From Engraulis encrasicolus (taxonomy: Eukaryota; Chordata; Actinopteri; Clupeiformes; Engraulidae), in contig NC_085859.1 in assembly GCF_034702125.1 (NCBI RefSeq), forward strand, positions 9,140,848-9,204,847: DNA of 64,000 nt, written 5' to 3'. Positions within the stretch are counted from its first letter, which is position 1. Each line of letters starts with the position of its first letter. Shown one piece after another: positions 1 through 11,255 of the stretch. A program made the translations under genes and the position numbers. The notes beneath the pieces are model-generated. The model was not told where the DNA came from and searched no databases. It was given only the letters and a program-made list of their open reading frames with translations.

Positions 1-113
1 TCAGTACACAGGCCATACTGCTCCTGTGAGCATCTGGAGTATTTTGGGGCATTTTATGGATTTTTTTTTTAAATTATTATTAAGATGGCGGATGTTGAGT
101 GGTGAACACAAAA

Positions 114-312
114 GGCACTTCTCAAAACCCAGTGCAGTGTACTTCCAAGTGTATCAGCCCCATTAGTCACGCCCAGTGATTGGATACTCTTTGGTGAACT
201 CTACGGGATATCCAATCACTGGGTGTAACTAATAAAGAGTATCCAATCACTGGGTGTGACTAATTAGGCTGATACACTTGGAAGTGCACTGCACTAGGTT
301 TTGAAAAGGGCC
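114..312. mobile_element. Short fold-back element (MITE-like)
   Basis: Two arms of about 78 bp (114-191 and 234-312) are near-perfect reverse complements; both contain CTTCCAAGTGTATCAGCC and CCCAGTGATTGGATACTC on opposite strands. The centre holds an additional partial copy of the inner arm (about 208-232), so that part exists three times. No coding capacity. The rest of 1-945 holds nothing I recognise. Confidence 0.7.
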
Positions 313-945
313 CAAACTTTTGCAGCTAGTACAGTCTACCTGTACCCCTCAGGAGTAGCCTTGAGGGCCTCTTCACAGTGGGAGAAAGTCTCTAAATATG
401 ATCCCATAAGTGGAAAGTAAGCAGGCCATAGACACTACAGAGAGAGGAGTGTTGGGGGGCTTTAGAAAAGCTTTTTTATGATGTTTGTTTATCAATGCAG
501 TTTAACTGAGATTTTAACATTTTCATCAATTGGCAGGAGTTAATAGGAACCCAGAATACAAGTGCACTTCCCATTATAGCCTCAGACTAAATTCAAGTTT
601 AAAACCCCCCTGTATTATAAACACATATTAAGTACTAATTATAATCATGTCATATGACTATATAAATTAATATAAGAATTAGATGTCTTGATGGAAACAA
701 TTTACATGCTGTGCTAGTGCTTGGTAATAAGATGGTGTAGTATTACATTGCATTACATCAATAACAGTAATAATAAAATAAATACAGTAATAACAAACAT
801 AGGCTACTACATTATTAATAGGCCTACATTATTATTACTTACTAATGCATGCATAACACAGTGACTACAGTGTTTTAAGTTAAGGCTATGCTGTGTAGTC
901 CTATTTACTGGGTGCACAAGCATTCAGTTAAAATCAAATCTTCTA

Positions 946-2069
946 CAGGTCCTTCTCAAATAATTAGCATATTGTGTTAAAGTTCATTTTTCCCCCATAA
1001 TGTAATGATAAAAAAAATACTTTCATATGTTTTACATTCATTGCATACCAACTGAAATATTTCAGGTCTTGTTTTGTTTTAATATTGACGATTTTGGCAT
1101 ACAACTCATGAAAACCCAAAATTTCCATCTCAATAAATTAGCATATCATGAAAAGGTTGTCTAAACAAGCCATTAACCTAATCATCTGAATTAACCAATT
1201 AACTCTAAACACTGGTAAAAGTTTCCTGAGGCTTTAAAAAGTCTCAGCCTTGTTAATTACTCAAAACCACAGTCATGGGTTAGACTGCTGACCTGACTTT
1301 GTTTAACATTGAAGTCAATGGCAGTGGCATTGCATGAGGGTTATGAAAGCCCAGATATCATTGATGCTTAGCTGTCAGCTGTTTTTTGTTCTTTGATCTG
1401 GTGACCCACACTTCCCTCTTCATTATACGCCATAGATTTCCTTACCAAGTTTTTCTATTTTTAAGAAAAAACAATTCTAATTTGCCAGACATGAAACCCC
1501 ATTGAAAGTCAATGGAATGTTCTGTCTGGCAAGTTAGAATTGATTTTTCTTAAAAATAGAAAAACTTGGTATGGAAATCTATGGAGTATAATGAAGAGGG
1601 AAGTGTGGGTCACCAGATCAAAGAACAAAAAACAGCTGACAGCTAAGCATCAATGATATCTGGGCTTTCATAACCCTCATGCAATGCCACTGCCATTGAC
1701 TTCAATGTTAAACAAAGTCAGGTCAGCAGTCTAACCCATGACTGTGGTTTTGAGTAATTAACAAGGCTGAGACTTTTTAAAGCCTCAGGAAACTTTTACC
1801 AGTGTTTAGAGTTAATTGGTTAATTCAGATGATTAGGTTAATGGCTTGTTTAGACAACCTTTTCATGATATGCTAATTTATTGAGATGGAAATTTTGGGT
1901 TTTCATGAGTTGTATGCCAAAATCGTCAATATTAAAACAAAACAAGACCTGAAATATTTCAGTTGGTATGCAATGAATGTAAAACATATGAAAGTATTTT
2001 TTTTATCATTACATTATGGGGAAAAAAATGAACTTTAACACAATATGCTAATAATTTGAGAAGGACCTG
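946..2069. mobile_element. Palindromic Tc1-derived element, family 1 (non-autonomous)
   Basis: A TA-flanked (944-945 and 2070-2071) 1124 bp element that is one long inverted repeat: each arm is about 545 bp and the loop is only about 30 bp around 1505. The ends read CAGGTCCTTCTCAAATAATT. The outer about 350 bp of each arm resembles the 5' end of a fish Tc1-like transposon, including the AAACCACAGTCATGGGT region that precedes a Tc1 transposase start. The inner about 190 bp is different DNA, shared with the palindromes at 8835 and 26715. No transposase frame is present. Presumably mobilised in trans by a Tc1-type transposase. Confidence 0.85.
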
Positions 2070-2864
2070 TATGTGTGGATTTTCTTTTTTTTAATAAATA
2101 TGGACTGTTTGGCTTATTGCACATTTATATTATGGTCATAATTATGATCACAAGCAGTCATTAACAAGCTAGTTATTAACAGACATAATGAACTTATTAT
2201 GACTAAGGGTTTATCAATTTATCAATTAATCATAATTATGACCCAGGGAATTCGCAATTAATACACTGCTTGGGCACAATTCCTGGTGCCGAACGAAAAA
2301 GTGACATTTTTTAAAGAAAAGGTTTGCACACTCGACTTTTTCTCTATTTTCTCTATCTCTACTTTTCTGCATTAAGTTATTCTTTTTTTCTTTTAATTCA
2401 TTCATTGGCATGATGACGTTTCAACATTAATAGGGTGAAGCCAATGTGAGTAGTTTAGAAATAGTCATGTGTTTTGTTCAATTGTTATTTTGTTCATTGT
2501 TTGTTGGGAAAAAAAATCAGTGTGCTATTTTCTCCACCACATTTCTATCACGTCATTCCTGATCAAGAAACAACAGATCTGAAAGCGAGGAAGTTCGGTT
2601 ATATTTTTTGAATAGGTGCAAAAAATGTATATGAGGAAGAGCCATAGAAAAATTTAGGTCAGTGTTTTCACATATCAAGATTCTGCCCCATGACTGACCC
2701 ATCAATTTGTAAAACAAACTGTGTAATCCTAACTAACTAACTAACTAACATTAAAAGAGCATAACCACAAACTGCTCAGTGGAAGTAATACAATAAAAGC
2801 AGTATTGCCACTTACTATCTCAGGCTCTATCCAGGCTGTTCCTTTGCTTCTGAAAACAGGCAAT

Positions 2865-2899
2865 GCAGACTGCCTGTGCGGTCGCCTTCGACTGCTCAA
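2865..2899 (-). repeat. Shared dispersed motif, copy 1
   Basis: Contains, on the minus strand, GCAGTCGAAGGCGAC followed by GCACAGGCAGTCT. The same about 30 bp block is found on the plus strand at 12175-12207. It is probably part of a dispersed element whose boundaries I cannot define. Confidence 0.45.
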
Positions 2900-4229
2900 C
2901 ACATTGACTCCCAAACCTCTGGAAAACCCGTTTTTACTTCCCATGCGTTGGCTCCCAAAACTGGAAAACCCGTTTTTGAGTTTTTATTGCATATTTCATA
3001 ACTAGACACTTAAGTACTTATTGTGTGTAATTTTGGGAGAACAGAGAACAGACATATATGACAGTCAAAAGTTTGTGTCATCATCTGGACATTTTAATCA
3101 CAACTCCAGGATCGGCGCCAACCCAACAATATTTTTCATAACTGTAGCTACTGTATGGAACTTTGGTCTGCGTCGGTTACGTCACTGTTGCGCCCTTTCC
3201 CCTCTCTGTGTAGCCTACACAAGTGTCTGCGATGCTGTAATCTTTGTAAACACAAGGATCGTGCTTGTATGTTGTTTCCTTAGTGCTACAGTAGGCTACA
3301 GTCAGCGTCCGCGCTTTATAATATGCTTCACAAAATAATTAGTACAGAAGACAACACTTTCACTTCGACTGAACACACCTGGGGAATAATGCAAACCTTG
3401 GCCAGATCCTACTGCCCTACACATTGTGAACTGTGATTGGATTATTACCCTTACCTCGGATTTGATCGGCAACCAGATAAGTTGGATTCTTCATTTTGTT
3501 CTTTTATTACCCCCATGATGAAATTGACGCCGTAGTGAACAGGAGAAGCTGGCTGCTACTGTCCGTGAAGCTAGCATTGCTATGTAAACAGTAGCACGTA
3601 TGCATGGCATAGCACTGCTGTTTCCCCACAGGATCGGAGACATTAATGCATCCGATTAACGGATTTTGTTGTTGACGTTGGACTAAATGCCTTTAGTGAC
3701 GTGTTTTTGAATATGTTTTGCCTACTGCGTGTGGTGGTGTGACTACGACCCGTTTCGTGTGGTGTGTGCAAAGATTAGTTGTGCAGGAACAGACTGTACA
3801 CAAGGAACTGAAACGTACTTCCGGCGAAAATGCGCTTGGTTGGTTGATACATTTGGAGGGGGAGGTGGCAGAGCAGGAGAGATGTGTCTAGTCTAGTGAA
3901 AAAGCGCAAGATTCATTTCATAACAAGAAGAAGAAGCGCCAGATTCTGAAACGGCGCATGATTGACAAAAGCCTCAATATCTCCATTCCATGGTGATTTG
4001 GGCAGATACCGGCCTTGGTTTAACTCACGATAGCTCGGCAATAAAAGCACGTACAGACATGCGGTTTTCACGCACTAAGAGGTGAAAGGCTCACTTTCAA
4101 ATGAGCCATAGCATGTTTCGGTGGCCCTATCACATAATATGCTATGACTGTACAAAGAACACCTAAAAATGGTTTAGAACGCTGGGAGTCTACGACATGA
4201 TTCTGAAAACACCGCTGGTAGTCAATGTG
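2900..4229. mobile_element. TTAA-type DNA transposon, non-autonomous
   Basis: The left end reads CACATTGACTCCCAAA after TCAA (2896-2899, probably a mutated TTAA). The right end reads GTAGTCAATGTG before TTAA (4230-4233). Both sides carry a degenerate inner motif of the GGGAGYCWACG type. TTAA duplication is typical of the piggyBac and Kolobok superfamilies; I cannot tell which. I recognise no transposase in the 1.33 kb interior. A third end of the same family sits at 6363-6442, so an alternative is a larger element running 2900-6442. Confidence 0.5.
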
Positions 4230-4520
4230 TTAAGGTATATCCACGAAACTTGATGCTTCCAGTCCCCCATCATTCCTACCACTCCCGTCCCCCTTTTCAT
4301 AAACGTATATGCTAAATACAAATGATAAAAGAAATATATTTAATATCTATAAAAAGATCAATCACGTGCTTAAAACCAAACGACTATTGTGAAAACGACG
4401 CAAAAAAAAATAGGGCAAATGGTAACACTGTTTCAATGGTTCACTGTTACAGTGGATCTACCACATTAGGTACAGTGTAATAACCAGTGAAACAATATTT
4501 AATACCATGTAATACCAGTT

Positions 4521-4992
4521 GACCTCCAAAATCTAACCAGTTCATGAACCTACCCTAGAGCATTATCACACCTAATCTTGGATAAATCCAATCACCCGGT
4601 CAGAAGTTATGGGCCAAACAAGAATTTGGCAATCTTGAATTCAGCCATCTTGAAAGTTTTGACCTCCATGATCTAACCAATGAACCTACCCTAGAGCATT
4701 ATCACACCTAATCTTGGATAAATCCAATCACCCGGTCAGAAGTTATGGGCTAAACAAAAATTCAGCCATCTTGAATTCAGCCATCATGAAAGTGTTGAAC
4801 TCCAAACTGAAATCAGTTCATAGACCCACCCTAGAGCATTCACACACCAAAATCTGGGACAAATCCATCCACCCGGACAGAAGTTATGGGCCAAACAGAA
4901 ATTCGGTCATCTTGAATTAGGCCATCTTAAAAGTGTTGACCTCCAAACTCATGAACCTACCCTAGAGCATTCACACACCAAATCTGGTGAAA
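4521..4992 (+). repeat. Tandem array, ~140 bp unit, about 3.3 copies
   Basis: Units start near 4521, 4661, 4797 and 4938 (spacing 140, 136, 141), each beginning GACCTCCA or GAACTCCA and containing ACCCTAGAGCATT, CACCCGGTCAGAAGTTATGG and CAGCCATCTTGAA. Open frames across it are a by-product of the repeat. Flanking DNA 4234-4520 is unremarkable AT-rich sequence. Confidence 0.8.
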
Positions 4993-5104
4993 CCATTACA
5001 TCCCTGACGTTCCACATTTCGGGGATATAATAATACGTGCAAGAAGTTATGGGGCCATGGTGGTACACTGATATTTAAGAGGAGGTGTAAAAGACAGCAA
5101 AATG

Positions 5105-5375
5105 GGTCTGGCCCAGATCTGTGACAGATGTTGGCAGGCACTTGGGCCAGGTCCGCAATCCTGGTCTGGCCCGGTTTCTTATTTTACAATGGCGCTGAGC
5201 TGGAACAGGTCCGGATTATGGATCCGGAATGGATCTGGCCCAGGTCCAATCCACATGTTTGGAATTTGTGGCCAGATCTGGCCCAGGTCCGTAATACGCA
5301 TCTGGCCCGGATCCGTAATACACAGTTGGGGCTCATCTGGCCCATCTCCGGACCTTATCTGGGCCTGATCCGGAT
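5105..5375 (+). repeat. Degenerate short repeats around TCTGGCCC
   Basis: At least eight imperfect repeats of the type TCTGGCCCRGRTCCG at irregular 20-35 bp spacing. They keep frames open on both strands, giving Gly/Ser/Pro/Trp-rich translations that look artefactual. A related doublet is at 11900-12025. The following stretch 5376-6360 holds no gene or element I recognise, and has one N. Confidence 0.55.
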
Positions 5376-6362
5376 TTGTATTTAAAGGGTGCACCGTGTA
5401 ATATTTTTAGTTGTTCATTTCCAGAATTCATTATGCCCATTCACAATTGTTGACTTTTNAACACATTCAATACCAGCCGTTTTTTGGAATTCAACCGTAG
5501 ACTCCGAGCCAATTTCATCATTTTATGTCATTTTTTGAACATCCACCGAATATGTTGTCTTCAACGCACAGACACATGTCAGGGCACGTTCGAAAGCCCA
5601 AAGACTCAGCTGTCTGTATATTTTTACGGTTTGTTTCTAGCTTGTTTCATTCCGAAGTTATTTCACTTTAAGCGCGCACTGGTTTAGGTAAAAATAGCGA
5701 TTTTGAACATTCGAACTGAGATAAAGCCTTTTTTGTCAGGGGTGCGCTCTGACTCTCCGAGTTTAAATTGCGGGTCTAAATGCATTTTCTTGCCCAAAGA
5801 ACAACTCCAGTATCTTCCAAGTAAACTACTTTGATGCAAAAATCACCTGGTCAGGCAGTTCAGAGCATCTGAAATGCTAGCTAGCTAATGTCACTTGACT
5901 GGCAGTTTTCGTTCTGCAGATAAAAGTAGACGTGCCAAAGTACTCACCCAAAAGAAGGTTAGTTCCTGCTGTGTTGCATGCTGTTTTTCATTACAACCTT
6001 CCATTTTACACCTATCCTGATGGCGGCAAAACTCCTTATCCTTCCATCATATGTTTAGGAACAGGCTAGCTAGCAAGGGCTGTGCTGACAGGACATGCTT
6101 TGTTTTGATGGTCTAGGAAGTAAATGGAGACGTGACGTGACGTGATCAGGAAGTGGTCAGAGACGGTTTGATTCGCTATTAATAAAATAAAATACTGTGT
6201 GTAATAAAATGCACAGATGATGAAATATCCAGATCCTGACTTTGTAGGAGTTTTGACTTTGTAGGTATTTTAATGATCTATGTCAGTTCTGTTCATCACA
6301 TTATTACGAAAATCACACAGAATGTGCATTAGAATGTGTAGATTCAGAATCCAATAAAAAAA

Positions 6363-6442
6363 AGTAAAAAAGTAATTTTACGGTTTGGGAGCCAACGCAT
6401 GGGAGGCAAAACGTATTTGTACGTGACTTGGTAGTGAATGTG
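6363..6442. repeat. Third end of the TTAA element family
   Basis: GTTTGGGAGCCAACGCATGG at 6383 onward mirrors the left end at 2900-2985, and the segment ends GTGAATGTG followed by TTAA (6443-6446). It is either the true right end of an element starting at 2900, or a solo end of a second copy. Confidence 0.5.
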
Positions 6443-6446
6443 TTAA

Positions 6447-6695
6447 CAGATATTTACCACCACTAAAGTATTCAACATGACTGGGAAATTTGCACTTTTC
6501 ATACATGAAAAGGGGGATCTTCTCCATGGTACGCCATTTTGAATTTCCAGAAATATACATTTTTAGCTGCAAAACTCACTATACTTTGCTGTCTACTGCT
6601 AATTTAGATTTTTGCATGAATACCACAGTTTCAATGAGCACCATAGATGCAATACCTACTCTGGCCACAATTTTACACAGTGCACCTTCAAGCAA
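6447..6695. repeat. Dispersed fish repeat, partial copy 1
   Basis: Shares blocks with 16565-16690 (CAGTTTCAATGAGCA, CACTCTGGCC-type core, ACAGTGCACCTT end) and with 61069-61214 (ACCACCAC then GACTGGGAAA-TTGCACTTTTCAT). The three copies overlap different parts of one family about 400-450 bp long ending near CACAGTGCACCTT. No coding content. Confidence 0.6.
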
Positions 6696-6966
6696 GAGCA
6701 AACAATGTTTTTAAAAAAATGAGCTGCTTACAAATTATGCATTTTAGTATTCTTTATTGTTTTGTTTCTTGTTGGGTGTGTGCCAAAGCGGTCGGCTGCC
6801 AGATCCATCTCCACATTTTTGATAGCGTTCATCTCTCCCTTGTTGCCTCTTCACACTGTAAGATATTAAAAAGCACACAAAGCAGAAGGGAAACGTTAGA
6901 CTTAATATGCAGACAGATGTATGTGCAGGCACAAATTACATACGATTGTGAATGAACTGACACATA

Positions 6967-8022
6967 CAGGTGCTGGCCAAAATATTAGAATATCATGAAA
7001 ATGTTTATTTATTTCCATAATTCCATCAATAATGTTACACTTTCATAGATTATAGATTCACGACCCACATTTTAAACTATGCCAATAATTTGTTTATTCT
7101 TGCATATTTTTGGCTTCAAGAAACCATGAATTAAGTAACTCACAAAATTAGAAGATTGTGATGAAATCACCATTCTCTTCAGAAAAAAAGAAACAGGTCA
7201 TACCATCATATCAAATCAGTTAAAATTCTCGACTTTCTAAATAACATGTCAATGTTTAATATTTGGTTAGAAATGTATTCGCCTTAATCACGGCAATGAT
7301 GTATTTAACATTTCAGTCAATGGCACACATGCTTGACAGCATCAAATGCAAATTTGTTTATCATGGTCTCATCAGAGTCAAACAAACTAAGGATATGGGT
7401 TACTGGAACCATGTCATCTGATCTAATGACATCAAGATAAACAAATTGGCTTTAGATGGTGTCAAACATGTGTGGTGGTAAAAAGCGATGTGTACAAAGG
7501 AAAGTGCCTCATGCTGAAAGTCAAGTATGGTAGTGGGAGTGGCATGGCTTGGGGCTGTGTCGTGGGTGCTATCAACAGTAGGAGGCTGAATTTCACCAAA
7601 AGAAATATGCTTGTCAACATGTACTGTAACTACTGAAACAGATCATGATACTCCCTATAGGATTTCATTCGAATCACACACACACATCAATTATAGCCAG
7701 GTGCAGACTCAAAATGTAAAAGTTAAATGCAAGGCAAGGATAAAACGCACAACAATGACCTCCCTTTTAATCCCTTTAAATGTTGAGACAATTCAGGCCA
7801 ACACGGCCCCTTCTCAGACACTATGATAGGGGTGTACTCACTTTTGCGCATAATTTCACAAAAATATGTCATTTAAGTTATACAATTGGCCTTAATTTTC
7901 TTATGTAAGCTCAAAAGATGTTGTATTACACTTACTCTATGAGCGTTTTGGGAATAACTTGTGTGTTCAAAATGTTACTTTTCAACAGGGGTATACTCAT
8001 TACTGCTGTGCACTGTATATTT
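6967..8022 (+). pseudogene. Degenerate Tc1-like transposon with transposase remnant
   Basis: The left end (6967) reads CAGGTGCTGGCCAAAATATT and matches, with divergence, the arm of the palindrome at 8835. It therefore looks like a relative of the autonomous parent of that family. From about 7430 to 7660 the plus strand is recognisable as the C-terminal part of a Tc1-like transposase (DDE type, cut-and-paste at TA): frames around KINLFGLDGVKHVWW, SMVVGV-WLGAV and NMYCN-like text, broken by several stops and frameshifts. The segment 7826-8022 (GGGGTGTACTCACTTTTGCG, then CAGGGGTATACTCATTACTG) has the look of Tc1 3' termini and may come from a second element. Inactive. Confidence 0.7.
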
Positions 8023-8117
8023 GAATAATTTCTTAAAAATGTGGGAACATGGAGCAGCAGGAATAAGCTGTGGGACCATTGGGCTGTGGGACCAATGGGC
8101 TGTGGGAACATGACCCC

Positions 8118-8224
8118 GTACACAGAACATACAGTCAACCTAGCCAAGTAGACAGTAGGTATTCCATGCACTTTCAGGCCACCAAAGAACAGCATCAGGC
8201 AAGCTCTGGTTGAGTGTTGTACAA

Positions 8225-8269
<45 letters not shown>

Positions 8270-8512
8270 ATGTGTGTGTGTGTGTGTGTGAGTGAGTAAG
8301 TGAGAGAGTGCACGCACCAGCATGCATGGGTTTTAATGCATAACATAAAAACAACTTACTTAATACATTCTGATGACGTCCGAGGGCTTCTTGAATATGT
8401 AGTGAGGCCGACCCAGCAGAGTAGAAGTCCTGTCCTTTCATTTGAGTCCTACAGCAGAAAAAGAATACATAATTATGAATATATTTTCACAATGAAATCC
8501 CAATAACTATTT
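8118..8512 (+). repeat. Local duplication, unit Y copy 1
   Basis: About 390 bp, from the AAGTAGACAGTAGGTATTC region through a (GT)n tract (8229-8290), CATGCATGGG-TTTAATGCAT and CAGAAAAAGAATA. It is repeated at 10655-10995 in the same orientation with about 85-90% similarity by eye. The copies are separated by the LINE at 8538-10400, which seems to have landed between or within tandem units. Confidence 0.75.
8229..8290 (+). repeat. (GT)n microsatellite
   Basis: About 60 bp of GT dinucleotides interrupted by one GCAT. The equivalent tract in copy 2 of the duplication (10758-10776) is much shorter and runs into a G-tract. Confidence 0.95.
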
Positions 8513-8684
8513 AGTACAATTGGCATCCATGTTTACAATTAGTTTAGTTTATTGGTTTATTTCATCAGGGACCATGTGCAAAGTACATTAGTTACATAGT
8601 AAAAAAAAAAGATGACCTGCACCACATTATAGCTAAAAGCTCATTTCCATCTGCATTCCCTGGGCAGGTAAGAAAACATATAAC

Positions 8685-8825
8685 ACACACACTTGTGTGC
8701 ACTCACGCACCCACACATACATATACCCACACACACACACATATACCCACACACACATACCCAACCCAACACACACATACCCACCCACACACACATACCC
8801 ACCCACACACNCACACCCACACAAA
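8685..8825 (-). repeat. (CA)n-rich tract within the LINE 3' UTR
   Basis: Imperfect CA repeats with CCCACCCA interruptions and one N. The open frames here are repeat artefacts. Confidence 0.9.
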
Positions 8826-8834
8826 TATATAATA

Positions 8835-9924
8835 CAGCTCCAGGCCTTTTTATTAGAATATCATGAAAAAGTTGATTTATTTCCATAATTCCATCAATAA
8901 TGTTAAACTGTCATGGATTGTAGATTCATGGCCCAGTTTCAATCATTATTTTTTTTCTTTTTATATACGTTGGCCTTCCAACTCAAAAAACCCATGAATT
9001 GGGGAATTCGCATTATTAGAATATTGTTATAAAATCACATTTTTCTTCATCAAAATTCAGGTCACATTATATCAGTTGAAATTTGGTACTTTCTACATAA
9101 CATGCAATGGTCAATACTTGGTTAGGACATTCTCTGTCTTCATAATGGCCATGATGCGTTTAACATTGAAGTCAATGGAAAAACAGTGCATGGCAGTTAT
9201 GGAAGGCCAGATATCCTTGATGCTTTGCTGTCAGCTGTTCTTGTTTGTTGACCTGGTACCCCACACTTCACTCTTCAATATACCCTGTAGATTTCCATGC
9301 CACGTTTTGGCGCTAACTCACCAGTTTAATTCTAAATAACCAGAAATGAATCCCCATTGAAAATGAATGGGGTTTAATTTCTGTTGAGTTAGAATTAAAC
9401 TGGTGCGTTAACACCAAAACGTGGCATGGAAATCTTCGGGTATATTGAAGAGGGAAGTGTGGGACACCAGGTCAGCTATACAAAAACAGCTGACGGCAAA
9501 GCATCAAGGATATCTGGCCTTCCATTACTCCCATGCACTGTTTCTGCCATTGACTTCAATGTTAAAAGCATCATGGCCGTTATTATTAATAATATTAAGA
9601 CAGAGAGAGTCCTAACCAAGTATTGAACATTGCATGTTGTGTAGAAAGTACCAAAGTTCAACTGATTTGATGTGCACTGATGTGAAACAAATTTTGATGA
9701 AGAAAGTTGTGATTTTATTACAATATTCTAATGATGTGAATTCCCCAATTCATGTTTTTTTTGAGCTGGAAGACCAAAATGTGTAAAAAATAAACAATTT
9801 AATGATTGGAATAGTTAAAAAACTGGGCCATGAATCTACAATCCATGACAGTTTAACATTATTGATGGAATTATGGAAATAAATCAACTTTTTCATGCTA
9901 TTCTAATAAAAAGGCCTGGAGCTG
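8835..9924. mobile_element. Palindromic Tc1-derived element, family 2
   Basis: 1090 bp, flanked by TA (8833-8834 and 9925-9926), ends CAGCTCCAGGCCTTTTTATT. Each arm is about 520 bp and the centre is near 9360. The outer portion is Tc1-type 5' end sequence different from family 1, while the core (TTAACATTGAAGTCAATGG, GCCAGATATCCTTGATGCTT, GTCAGCTGTT) is shared with family 1. It is inserted in the LINE 8538-10400. No coding capacity. Confidence 0.85.
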
Positions 9925-10498
9925 TATGCAAAAGCTACCATGTGCAAAGTGTCAAAATAGGCATGTGCAAATCTATTAGTGGTGACCAGATTACATGAAA
10001 GCCATTTCTTCACTTCATGTGAGAATGAATAAAAGTAATGCAATGTATTTTATGTGGGTGGGAAGGGCATTCCATTATTTAGTTGCTCTGCAAACACAGA
10101 TATGCTGTTACCCGGCTTGGGAGGCTACTATTTCCTCTGGTGGTAGATCTAGTTGTTCTGCTAATTTGTTCAGAGCAAGGATGGATAAAAGTTTTCAGAG
10201 GTGGTGGAGCAGAATTGTGAATAATTTTGTGCACAAGTCGCACAGCAGAATATAGAATTAGGTTGTCAAAACTGAGCAAGTAATACTTGTCCAGTATGGC
10301 ACAACACAATGGTGAAATTGAGACGGACGTCTGTCCAAAACTTTAAGATTTCATGGTAGTCTTGTTAGCCTGAGACCAGCTTGACATACATTAGTGTAAA
10401 TGAGACATTATCATGCCACTTACATAGGTCTTAGCAGAATCAACAGTTAAAGAAGTTAAATTGTCAGCTCATACACTCACATGACAGTCCAAAAAGGT

Positions 10499-10640
10499 GT
10501 TCAGTGGCGGCTTCTTCTCTCACTTGCAGCTTCATACACATCGAGCGATGTTGATGCCAGGTTGATCTTGACTGTGCCTACTGTTTACAATTCTACCCAA
10601 AGCAAAAAGAAAAAGAAACACAAAAATGTTGAAAGTTTGT
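10499..10640 (+). repeat. Local duplication, unit X copy 1
   Basis: Starts CAGTGGCGGCTTCTTCTCTC and ends near AAAAGAAACACAAAAATG. It matches 11059-11210 (CAGTGGCGGCCTCTTCTCTC ... GAAAGACAAAAAAA). Together with unit Y it shows an X-Y-X order, i.e. a tandem duplication of an X-Y unit. Confidence 0.65.
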
Positions 10641-10654
10641 CATAGAAATACATA

Positions 10655-10995
10655 GAACATGCAATAAACCTATTCAAGTAGACAGTAGGTATTCTATGCA
10701 CATTCAGGCCACCAAACAACAGCATCAGGCAAGCTCTTATTGAGTGCTGTACAACAAGTGTGTGTGTGTGTGTGTGAGGGGGGGGGGGGTTGCGCGAGCG
10801 TGCCAGCATGCATGGGCTTTAATGCATAACATAAAAACAACTTACTTTATACATTCTGGTGGTGTCCGAGGTCTTCTTGAATAAATAGTGAGGCCAACGC
10901 TGCAGAGCAGAATTCCGGTCCTTTCATTTGTGTCCTGTAGCAGAAAAAGAATAAACAACTATGAATAATAGTTATTGGGATTTCACTGTGAAAAT
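10655..10995 (+). repeat. Local duplication, unit Y copy 2
   Basis: Second copy of 8118-8512, with a shorter GT tract followed by ten or more G residues (10779-10790). The sequence after it (GGCATCCATGTTTAC) also follows copy 1, exactly where the LINE begins in copy 1. Confidence 0.75.
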
Positions 10996-11058
10996 ATATA
11001 CAATTGGCATTGGCATCCATGTTTACGACTCTCGGCTCGTACCTTCAAATGACTTTTC

Positions 11059-11255
11059 AGCTTTTCAGTGGCGGCCTCTTCTCTCACTTGATGCAGAGGC
11101 AGCTTGCTTCACATCGCGTAGGCCTAATGTTGGTGTCAGGTCGATCAAGGAATGGCTGTACCAATTCTACCAAAGCAAAGAGGAAAAGAAAGACAAAAAA
11201 AAAAAAAGTTTGAATGTTATGTATGCATGCATGCATGAGCTTTAATGCACAGTAT
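11059..11255 (+). repeat. Local duplication, unit X copy 2
   Basis: Second copy of 10499-10640, followed by ATGCATGCATGCATGAGC, which resembles part of unit Y. Downstream 11256-11900 contains no gene or element I recognise. Confidence 0.6.

Larger units (their letters stand above)
8538..10400 (-). mobile_element. L2-like LINE 3' portion, split by a palindromic element
   Basis: Two pieces, 8538-8834 (3' UTR and tail) and 9925-10400 (end of the reverse-transcriptase ORF), flank the palindrome at 8835-9924. The minus strand encodes decayed text equivalent to the LINE at 59505: VLDRRPSQFHHC, DKYYLLSFDNL, RLVHKIIHNSAPPPLKTF and WNALPTHIK, with frameshifts. The 3' UTR matches the same LINE (ATGGTCCCTG, TGCAGATGGAAAT) and ends in a (TAAAC)-type tail at about 8532-8550. 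A (CA)n tract (8685-8825) occupies the same place as the (GT)n tract of the other copy. 5' truncated and dead. Confidence 0.75.

Noticed and set aside
4500..5000. CRISPR-like array
   Set aside because: Units are about 140 bp with no short direct repeats separated by unique spacers, and the DNA is vertebrate.
5102..5394. Three overlapping open frames as a Trp/Gly/Pro-rich protein
   Set aside because: Explained by TCTGGCCC-type repeats that keep several frames open.
8140..8441. Open frames of 68-169 codons with Thr-His repeats
   Set aside because: Generated by the (GT)n tract; no domain or splice evidence.
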